In this document: positions 1 through 4,908 of the stretch, in pieces
Numbering within the stretch: position 1 is the stretch's first letter
Layout: every line of letters starts with the position of its first letter
Assembly: GCA_003157225.1 (NCBI GenBank)
Contig: PMIZ01000122.1
Location: 1-5,328, forward strand
Direction of reading: 5' to 3'
Source of the DNA: Actinomycetota bacterium
Lineage (GTDB): Bacteria > Actinomycetota > Thermoleophilia > RBG-16-64-13
DNA: 5,328 nt
Notes under the pieces: generated by a model
Database searches by the model: none
Told to the model about the DNA's origin: nothing
The model's input: the letters and a program-made list of their open reading frames with translations, nothing else
Position numbers and translations under genes: made by a program

Positions 1-133
1 CATCCAGAAGGAGATCCAGGACCAGGTGGCACTCGGCATCCTCAAGGGCGACTTCCGTGACGGCGACACCATCCGGGTGGACGAGCGGAACCTGGGTCTG
101 GTGTTCGAAAGGCTGGCCGGGCTGCCGTCATGA
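1..133 (+). CDS. clpB: ATP-dependent chaperone ClpB, C-terminal end (partial)
   Basis: Only the last 43 codons are in the window; the gene starts beyond the left edge and is read in the frame beginning at base 2, ending at TGA 131-133. The visible protein begins IQKEIQDQVALGILKGDF and continues with RDGDTIRVDE. This matches the small C-terminal (D2-small) domain of Hsp100 ATPases, where the conserved pattern is roughly IQ-x-EIQD-x-LA-x-x-IL-x-G-x-F-x-x-GD. The EIQD form favours ClpB over ClpC, which usually has IED at this place. ClpB is the cytoplasmic disaggregase that works with DnaK to rescue aggregated proteins. No Walker motifs or middle domain can be seen because those parts lie outside the window, so the choice ClpB versus another Clp ATPase rests on a short stretch. 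The stop overlaps the start of the methyltransferase gene by four bases (ATGA), which suggests co-transcription and translational coupling. Confidence 0.78.
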   Translation, partial: IQKEIQDQVALGILKGDFRDGDTIRVDERNLGLVFERLAGLPS

Positions 134-1719
134 TGATCTCCGGCCAGCGACTCCAGAACGACCAACTCCTCGACCTGACAGTCACCGGTCTCGCCTTCGG
201 AGGCAACGGCATAGCCAAAGCCGACAACTTCGTGGTGTTCGTCGGGGGGGCGGTGCCCGGCGACGTGGTCAGGGCCCGGGTGACGAAGATCAAGCGGCGC
301 TACGCCGAAGCCCGGGTGGAGCAACTGCTGACTGCCTCGCCCGACCGGATTCCGGCCCGGTGCCCCTCGTTCGGCGAATGCGGGGGTTGCGTCTGGCAGG
401 GCCTCGACTACCAGGTGCAACTGCGCTACAAGGCGCAGCAGGTGCGGGAGTCCCTCGAGCACCTGGGCGGTCTCCGGGACTTCCAGGTGCTACCTATCCT
501 GGGGATGGACGATCCCTGGCGATATCGAAACCGGGCCGATTTCTCGATCGGCGTGAGCGAGCAAGGCACGCTGGTCGGCTTCAGACCTCCGGGACGATGG
601 GATTCCGTGCTGCCACTGTCCGAGTGCCATCTGCTCGACCCCTCGATCGAGCGGGTCCGAGCGACCGTCGAGGCCTGGCTCCGCGAGCAACAGGTTCCGG
701 GGTGGGATCCGCGGAGCGGCACCGGCTTCGCCCGCCATCTGCTGGTGCGTTCGGCCCAGATGGGGGGTGAGGTGCTCGTCAGCCTCGTGACCGTGCCACA
801 GGAGCTGCCCGCGGCAATGAGCTTCGTGGAGCGGCTTCGCTCCGCTCACCCGGAGATCGTGGGTATCGTGCATGCGGTGAACGGAGGGCGGGCGGACCTC
901 AGCTCCGGACTGGAGTCCCAGACGCTCTGGGGCCGGCCGTTCCTGCTGGAGCACGTGGCCGGCATCACACTCAAGGTTTCGGTGGACGCCTTCTTCCAGA
1001 CGAATACCCGCATGGCCGACGAACTGTATCGGTTGGTCGCGCATGAGGCAGGCGTCGACGAGACTGCCTTGGACATGCCGCCGGTCTCGGGGAGCCGCGA
1101 CGCTGACGAAGCATTTACGCCGGCTACGGTCGGCGGAACAGGTCCCGTGGTGTGGGATCTCTACTCCGGGGTCGGTTCGATCGGGCTCTCCCTGGCAGCG
1201 GGCGCCAAGGGGGTCCTCGGCATCGAGGCGGTGGCCACCGCTGTGGGGGACGCCACGGAGAATGCGCGTCTCAACACCATCGGCAACGTGCGGTTCCAGG
1301 AGGGAGATGTCGCCAAAGTGCTCCGCGAGGCGGTGGACGGTGAGCGCCAGTTCCCCCGGGGTCTGGAAAGACCTGACGTGGTGATCGTCGACCCGCCCCG
1401 GGCGGGCCTGAGCAACAAGGCGATCTCGCGCATCGGTGAGGTCCAGGCTCCCCGCATCGTCTACGTGTCCTGCAACCCCTCGACCATGGCGCCCAACGTG
1501 GCGCAACTGCAGCAGTTCGGCTACCGGCTGGTGAGGGTCACCCCGGTGGACATGTTCCCGCACACGCCGCACGTGGAGTGCGTCGCCCTACTGACGCTCG
1601 AGCACTGGCAGCAGCGCGGCGAGAGTCCACGCACAGAAGCCCAACCGGGCGAGAGCGGCGGGTCGGCGTTGAGTGGCTGTGAGGGACATCCCGCCGCGGT
1701 ACCCGGTAGGGAGACTTAG
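130..1719 (+). CDS. rlmD: TrmA/RlmD-family RNA (uracil-5-)-methyltransferase with TRAM domain and Fe-S site
   Basis: This 529-residue protein should methylate C5 of a specific uridine in 23S rRNA (RlmD/RlmCD type) or tRNA, using S-adenosylmethionine. Seen in sequence: an N-terminal TRAM RNA-binding domain (about residues 13-68); an Fe-S cysteine set C78-x5-C84-x2-C87 plus C166; the FFQTN motif (288-292); SAM-binding motif I DLYSGVGSIG (343-352); VDPPRAG (420-426); the nucleophile region SCNPST with catalytic Cys448; and HVEC with the general-base Glu483. All catalytic positions are intact. It is longer than the usual 430-460 residues because of a low-complexity insert before motif I (about 312-338) and a Gly/Ser/Glu-rich tail after about residue 492. 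The start ATG at 130 overlaps the clpB stop as ATGA; a second ATG follows at 133 and neither has a clear Shine-Dalgarno, which fits translational coupling. The stop TAG (1717-1719) lies in the CTTAG repeat bordering the palindromic element. The exact target uridine cannot be told from sequence; rlmD is a family label. Confidence 0.92.
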   Translation: MMISGQRLQNDQLLDLTVTGLAFGGNGIAKADNFVVFVGGAVPGDVVRARVTKIKRRYAEARVEQLLTASPDRIPARCPSFGECGGCVWQGLDYQVQLRYKAQQVRESLEHLGGLRDFQVLPILGMDDPWRYRNRADFSIGVSEQGTLVGFRPPGRWDSVLPLSECHLLDPSIERVRATVEAWLREQQVPGWDPRSGTGFARHLLVRSAQMGGEVLVSLVTVPQELPAAMSFVERLRSAHPEIVGIVHAVNGGRADLSSGLESQTLWGRPFLLEHVAGITLKVSVDAFFQTNTRMADELYRLVAHEAGVDETALDMPPVSGSRDADEAFTPATVGGTGPVVWDLYSGVGSIGLSLAAGAKGVLGIEAVATAVGDATENARLNTIGNVRFQEGDVAKVLREAVDGERQFPRGLERPDVVIVDPPRAGLSNKAISRIGEVQAPRIVYVSCNPSTMAPNVAQLQQFGYRLVRVTPVDMFPHTPHVECVALLTLEHWQQRGESPRTEAQPGESGGSALSGCEGHPAAVPGRET

Positions 1720-1720
1720 C

Positions 1721-1734
1721 AGGCTGCTGAACAA
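1721..1734 (+). repeat. Left terminal inverted repeat of the palindromic element
   Basis: The sequence AGGCTGCTGAACAA is exactly complementary to 1866-1879. Similarity continues inward as TGACGC against CGAAGC read on the other strand (two mismatches), giving about 20 bp of terminal repeat. Confidence 0.85.
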
Positions 1735-1865
1735 TGACGCTGCGCCGTCAGAACACGATTGCCGCGCGCGAGGGAAGGACGCAGGAAGCGCGAATAGCAG
1801 CGCTATTCGCGCGACCGAGGACGCGCCATCACGCCGGCAAGTGCGTTCTGAAGGCCGTGGCTTCG

Positions 1866-1879
1866 TTGTTCAGCAGCCT
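1866..1879 (-). repeat. Right terminal inverted repeat of the palindromic element
   Basis: The sequence TTGTTCAGCAGCCT is the exact reverse complement of 1721-1734. It is followed immediately by CTTAG, a copy of the pentamer that precedes the left end. Confidence 0.85.
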
Positions 1880-1883
1880 CTTA

Positions 1884-1958
1884 GGCCGCGCGTGCGTCAC
1901 GGCTTGCCCCAAGAGCGAAGCGATGGGGCGTCAAGACGCCGAGACGCGAGGCGCGGCC
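1884..1958. terminator. Strong three-tier stem-loop, possible bidirectional terminator or structured RNA
   Basis: This palindrome begins at the right edge of the MITE-like element. Its outer arms GGCCGCGC (1884-1891) and GCGCGGCC (1951-1958) are perfect. The middle arms 1894-1903 and 1938-1947 pair in 9 of 10 positions. The inner arms GCCCCA (1906-1911) and TGGGGC (1924-1929) are perfect around a 12-base loop. It lies between two convergent genes, where a bidirectional terminator would be expected. There is no U-tract on either side, so an ordinary intrinsic terminator is not proven. It could instead be a second repeat element or a structured RNA. The structure is clear; the function is inferred. 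Confidence 0.45.
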
Positions 1959-1977
1959 GGTTGAGCGGACGGGTACC

Positions 1978-1992
1978 GTGGCGGGGTGCCAC
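1978..1992 (-). terminator. Small hairpin downstream of the UDG-like gene
   Basis: GTGGC (1978-1982) and GCCAC (1988-1992) form a perfect 5-bp stem around a five-base loop, about 30 nt past the stop of the minus-strand gene. A weaker CAGG-TCC-CCTG dyad sits at 2009-2019. No T-run follows, so a terminator role is only a possibility. Apart from these dyads and the two palindromes, I see nothing in 1959-2021. Confidence 0.22.
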
Positions 1993-2021
1993 TGACTGAT
2001 ACTGAGAGCAGGTCCCCTGGT

Positions 2022-2666
2022 CTAGTAAGGCGGCTCATCACGGAACCATTCGCCCAGGTTCCGGAACGCTTTCCAGAAATCCGCTTTCGCTATTTCGTCG
2101 TCGAGGCACTCGTCGATATCTGGGGTCACCAGTGCCTTGCAGAAGGACGTGAGATCCTGGAGAGCCCCCGGTTCCCACGCCAGCTCCCTCATCCCGGCGA
2201 TGCGCTCGGCGTTCACCAACGAGAGCGCCTGCTCGCCCATCACCACCACGATGCGCGGCTGTGTGACGTGGAACTCCTCCAGCCAGAAGCCGGGGCAGTT
2301 CCTCTCGCCTTCCTCGGGCTCGACCGCATGGCACTTAACCAGATTGGTGCCGTAGATCACGAGAGGGTTGACGCCAAGGCGTTCCATGCTCTTGAGCACC
2401 GCCGCGCCCGAGCGACCGTAGAACGATACTCCCTCTGTTACCTCCAGATAGCGGGGCTGGTACTTGAGCAGGAAGATGTCGGCAAGCGGATGCCCAGAGC
2501 CGACGGTGGGAAGGAATTCTCCCCGCTGGCATTTGCGGCAGTGCGTGATACGACGGTTGAGATCGTTGCTCTCGGCGATTGCCCGCTCTTCCAACTTGCG
2601 GTAGATCTCGTTCGCCTCGACAAGCGATGCGGTGTCTTTCACGTTGTCCTTTGGGTCGGTTTCCAT
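2022..2666 (-). CDS. Uracil-DNA glycosylase superfamily protein (family 4-like, atypical active site)
   Basis: A 214-residue protein when started at ATG 2666. The fold assignment rests on the family 4 Fe-S cysteine pattern C43-x2-C46, C112 (in TNLVKC, as in the family's N-x-VKC) and C124, and on the FYGRSG block (82-87) matching the family's F-V-G-R-A-G. The block QPRIVVVMGEQALSLV also matches the usual P-x-x-I-x-x-LG-x-x-A segment. Such enzymes remove uracil or related bases from DNA. However, the catalytic GE-x-PG-x-x-E motif reads KYQPRYLE (68-75), keeping only the Pro and last Glu, and the C-terminal His-Pro reads Thr181-Pro182. Activity may therefore be altered or lost. Residues 16-40 form a charged helix. 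An upstream ATG at 2765 would add 33 residues unlike the family, so I prefer 2666; GTG 2642, preceded by AAAGGA, is another option. Neither ATG has a good Shine-Dalgarno. The gene follows the GT4-PHP gene on the same strand with a 105-nt gap and has its own likely promoter. Confidence 0.78.
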   Translation of the reverse strand: METDPKDNVKDTASLVEANEIYRKLEERAIAESNDLNRRITHCRKCQRGEFLPTVGSGHPLADIFLLKYQPRYLEVTEGVSFYGRSGAAVLKSMERLGVNPLVIYGTNLVKCHAVEPEEGERNCPGFWLEEFHVTQPRIVVVMGEQALSLVNAERIAGMRELAWEPGALQDLTSFCKALVTPDIDECLDDEIAKADFWKAFRNLGEWFRDEPPY

Positions 2667-2681
2667 GTCGTTTTGCGAGGA

Positions 2682-2701
2682 GTGTACCCCAGAGGGTAGA
2701 C
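2682..2701. promoter_or_regulatory. Dyad-symmetric operator-like site upstream of the UDG-like gene
   Basis: GTGTACCC-CAGA-GGGTAGAC is an inverted repeat with 8-bp arms, one mismatch and a four-base spacer. It lies 16 nt upstream of the preferred ATG (2666) and directly downstream of a TATACT hexamer, where a repressor could block transcription. The symmetry is seen; the binding protein is unknown. A mRNA hairpin in the 5' leader is an alternative. Confidence 0.4.
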
Positions 2702-2707
2702 AGTATA
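2702..2707 (-). promoter_or_regulatory. Possible -10 box (TATACT) for the UDG-like gene
   Basis: On the minus strand the hexamer TATACT stands in a relatively AT-richer spot of otherwise GC-rich DNA, about 36 nt upstream of the preferred ATG 2666. A start of transcription 6-7 nt downstream would give a leader of roughly 30 nt. No convincing -35 TTGACA is present 17 nt upstream. It supports the shorter start over ATG 2765, which lies upstream of this site. Confidence 0.33.
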
Positions 2708-2771
2708 TTGGCGGACGGTGATGGAATTCCTCCGGCCTTCCGGTGCGATTGGTCGAGCGGCCCATGCCTGG

Positions 2772-4820
2772 TCAGTCTTCGGGCAGAACGCGGTCGAGAG
2801 TGGTCTGCAGCAGCTTGAGCGACTGCAGGTAGAGCAGACTCTTCTTGCGAGCGATGATGTCGGCTTCCCACAGGGCGGCCATGAAACTGGTCGCATCGGT
2901 GAAGCGAGGCATCCGAAGCATGGCCGTCCCCAGACCCTGCAGAACATGCGCGTCGCTGCCCGCGCCGGCCACGATATTGTACTTCGCGGCGAAACGCTCG
3001 GCACTGAGGTTGAACGACGACAGGGCGACTTTGGCGTTGTAGATCTCGACGACGTCGATGCGATGGAGGTTGTCCACCAGGGCCCGGTACGATGGCGTGG
3101 TCCTCAAAGCGTCGAACGGATGGGGCACGTATACGAGCCCGCCCTGCTCCTTGATGAGAGAGAGCGTGTGATCAAAGCTGAGAGCGGGCGGTATCCGCTC
3201 CTTGAGAAAGAGGCCGATGACTTCGCCCTCGGCGGTCTTTACTTCCTCGGCCACGATGACGAAGGGATCGCCCTGAGCCAACTCGCGCGCGAGGAAAGCT
3301 CCAGCGATCTCGTTGTGATCGGCGATGGCCACCGCGCCGAGACCGACCTCACGCGCGGTCGATAGGATGGCTTCCACGGGACTGACGCAATCCTTCGAAT
3401 AGCTGGAATGCACGTGCAGATCGGCGTTGATCCAGTCGGGCCGCGTTGGCCCAGCGTTGGTTTGGCGCCTGCGCCGGGCCACCGACTCCTCGCCGATGCC
3501 ACGTACGTGCATGGAGTGCCCGGCGGCCGAGGTCTTCGCCGCCCGGCCCGGCCTGCGCGAGGTCGCGGCGATGGTCTCCTGGTAGATCTCCTCGATCCCT
3601 TTGGCCACCGTGGCCATCATGTGCGCCTCAGCCTGTCCCGTCCGGCTGCGGTGCGGGCCGCCCGCACTCAAGACGGCCTTAACAGTGGCGCCAAGCGAAC
3701 CGGACTCGGTCGGCGAGAAGACCCCTCCTGCAAGAGGCTTCTCCGCTCCGCCCGACGGCTGGGCCAGACCGTCTGCTCCTTCGAGGAAGTCCCGCACCGG
3801 CGAAAGGTCGGGCCCCACCACCGGGCACCCGCACGCCGAGGCCTCCGCCGCGGTGGCGCAGAGCCATTCCCCACCCAAGAAAGGTAGGATGGCCACCGAC
3901 GCCGCCTCGTAGAACGGAACCAACTCCTGCGGCGTTTCGAAATCGAACAGGGTCACCCGCGTTCTCAGTTTGCGAGGCGCGGTCCTTGGGACCCAACGGG
4001 TCACCGAAGGCCGGTGCAGCGCCACGGCAACCCGGTCCAGGTCGTGAGGGAAGTCGGCCAGCAGCGCTCTGACCAGGGCTCGGAACGACCGCCGCCCGTC
4101 GCCTCGGTAGACATATAGCCCGAAAGTCTCAGCCGGGACCGCTTCCCCGGCGAATCCAGCAATGGACGGGGAGATGCCGGTGCCGCAAGACACTACCTTG
4201 TACTCTCCTGGGTAGAGGTCTTCCATCATCTCGCGCCCCGAGGAGAAGGTTACGATGCGAGCGTCCAGCCGGAGGAAGAAACGGTCGAGCACCGGCTGGC
4301 TGAGCTCGTATGCAGCGACACCCACCGGCGTGAGATGGAAGGTGGCCACCACGGGACTCCGCGCCTGTCTCAGAGCGGTGAAACTGAGCGACGGCGCGAG
4401 CGGCTCATGAACGTGAACGATGTCGAAGTCGGCCCCCAGGATAAGCTTCTCCAGGCGGGAAGCTACGTCGACGGGCAGGCCAAGACTGGCTACTCCCCCG
4501 TTGAGCCTGATCGGCAGGCTCGAACCGAGGGGGAGCACCGGCACGCCCGCACCGGGCTCCAGCGGGCCGACACCTGGGATGGGCAGCAGAAGGGGATCCG
4601 CCGCGGCGCCGCGGCGGTACTCATCGAGGAGGGTGATCACGCGGCCGCGGGTCCGGTGGAAGAGGGCCCTGACTCTGGGCTCGTCGCGCAGGTCGTCAGA
4701 CGACACCACGACGACGGGGAGGTGGCCGCGAGCCTTCAGCTCGCGCGCCAAGTCGGCCACGTGCTGGTTGACGGCACCAGGCACACTCCAGGAGAAGGGC
4801 GTCACCAGGGCTATGTGCAG
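2772..4820 (-). CDS. GT4 glycosyltransferase (PimA-like) fused to PHP metallophosphoesterase domain
   Basis: A cytosolic, probably membrane-associated two-domain enzyme. Numbering is from GTG 4805, giving 677 residues. The N-terminal part (1 to about 410) is a GT-B fold family 4 glycosyltransferase: FSWSVPGAVNQHVADLAREL near the start, HVHEPLAPSLS (131-141) and TFH (155-157), as in phosphatidylinositol mannosyltransferase PimA, and the E-x7-E pair Glu313/Glu321 in EWLCATAAEASACGCPVV. The donor-phosphate motif, usually GR-x4-RKG, is altered to YRGDGRRS (233-240). A 45-residue Ala/Arg-rich linker leads to a PHP domain (about 459-655) with a full set of metal ligands: H464, H466, D496, H497, E521, H562, N590, D618, H620. 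Start: codons just upstream of GTG 4805 read LHIALV, the expected first beta-strand, so true initiation is likely at CTG 4820; no ATG exists before the in-frame stop at 4863-4865. The gene follows the inositol-phosphate synthase gene on the same strand, pointing to inositol lipid or inositol glycoside synthesis. Donor, acceptor and PHP substrate are not determinable; domain calls are firm. Confidence 0.87.
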   Translation of the reverse strand: MHIALVTPFSWSVPGAVNQHVADLARELKARGHLPVVVVSSDDLRDEPRVRALFHRTRGRVITLLDEYRRGAAADPLLLPIPGVGPLEPGAGVPVLPLGSSLPIRLNGGVASLGLPVDVASRLEKLILGADFDIVHVHEPLAPSLSFTALRQARSPVVATFHLTPVGVAAYELSQPVLDRFFLRLDARIVTFSSGREMMEDLYPGEYKVVSCGTGISPSIAGFAGEAVPAETFGLYVYRGDGRRSFRALVRALLADFPHDLDRVAVALHRPSVTRWVPRTAPRKLRTRVTLFDFETPQELVPFYEAASVAILPFLGGEWLCATAAEASACGCPVVGPDLSPVRDFLEGADGLAQPSGGAEKPLAGGVFSPTESGSLGATVKAVLSAGGPHRSRTGQAEAHMMATVAKGIEEIYQETIAATSRRPGRAAKTSAAGHSMHVRGIGEESVARRRRQTNAGPTRPDWINADLHVHSSYSKDCVSPVEAILSTAREVGLGAVAIADHNEIAGAFLARELAQGDPFVIVAEEVKTAEGEVIGLFLKERIPPALSFDHTLSLIKEQGGLVYVPHPFDALRTTPSYRALVDNLHRIDVVEIYNAKVALSSFNLSAERFAAKYNIVAGAGSDAHVLQGLGTAMLRMPRFTDATSFMAALWEADIIARKKSLLYLQSLKLLQTTLDRVLPED

Positions 4821-4837
4821 ACTAGTCGCTACGCGGA

Positions 4838-4857
4838 GCCCCCGATATATCGGGGGC
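4838..4857. promoter_or_regulatory. Perfect 20-bp palindrome upstream of the GT4-PHP gene
   Basis: GCCCCCGATATATCGGGGGC is fully palindromic. As RNA it forms a 7-bp GC stem with an ATATAT loop, ending 17 nt before the likely CTG start. It shares GGGGC (4853-4857) with the larger neighbouring palindrome, so both hairpins cannot form together. It could be an attenuator element, an operator, or part of a promoter (the central TATAT resembles a -10). Function is inferred. Confidence 0.5.
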
Positions 4858-4886
4858 CCGGGCTACCCGCGGGTAGCCCGGGCCCC
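4853..4886. terminator. Perfect 34-bp GC-rich palindrome after the inositol-phosphate synthase gene
   Basis: The arms 4853-4867 and 4872-4886 pair perfectly over 15 bp around CGCG, and the loop bases themselves complete a 34-bp palindrome. It starts 22 nt past the synthase stop codon on the minus strand, the usual place for a terminator hairpin. No T-run follows on the minus strand; instead the 20-bp palindrome comes next and shares five bases with it. It may terminate or attenuate transcription between the synthase gene and the GT4-PHP gene, stabilise the upstream mRNA end, or bind a protein as DNA. Confidence 0.5.
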
Positions 4887-4908
4887 GGACTCACTGCCTG
4901 TTTCTAGC

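Larger units (their letters stand above)
1715..1884. mobile_element. MITE-like palindromic element with 14-bp terminal inverted repeats
   Basis: The segment 1720-1879 is one long imperfect palindrome centred on base 1800. The outer arms AGGCTGCTGAACAA (1721-1734) and its exact complement (1866-1879) are perfect over 14 bp. The central arms GCGCGAATAGC (1788-1798) and 1802-1812 are perfect over 11 bp around an AGC loop. In between, TCAGAAC (1748-1754) pairs with 1845-1851 and TTGCCG (1759-1764) with 1835-1840, the rest being diverged. The element is flanked by the direct repeat CTTAG (1715-1719 and 1880-1884), which looks like a target-site duplication. It encodes no plausible protein. The features fit a non-autonomous miniature transposable element mobilised by a transposase elsewhere in the genome; the transposase family is not identifiable here. 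The left CTTAG contains the rlmD stop codon, so the insertion would have landed exactly at the gene end without damaging it. As RNA it would fold into a long hairpin and may act as a terminator or mRNA stabiliser. Confidence 0.72.

Noticed and set aside
490..1572. A 360-codon open frame on the minus strand opposite the methyltransferase gene
   Set aside because: It is a GC-bias shadow of the intact plus-strand gene, which shows all family motifs. The antisense translation is His/Arg-rich without any recognisable domain.
1673..1999. Small open frames (108 and 76 codons) across the palindromic region
   Set aside because: They run through inverted repeats and stem-loops, are Arg/Ala-rich, and have no ribosome binding site or family resemblance.
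1986..2699. A 237-codon open frame on the plus strand opposite the UDG-like gene
   Set aside because: The minus strand carries the Fe-S cysteine pattern and conserved UDG blocks; the plus-strand translation has no recognisable family.
2733..2748. CCGG-CCTT-CCGG mini-dyad between the GT4-PHP stop and the UDG-like start
   Set aside because: The stem is only four bases, made of a self-complementary word common in GC-rich DNA, with no T-run; it is not a convincing terminator.
2667..2765. N-terminal extension of the UDG-like protein from ATG 2765
   Set aside because: The 33 extra residues do not resemble the family and would span the putative promoter and operator-like dyad; no Shine-Dalgarno supports it.
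2718..3365. A 215-codon plus-strand open frame opposite the PHP domain
   Set aside because: The PHP metal ligands on the minus strand leave no doubt about the coding strand; the plus-strand frame is composition-driven.
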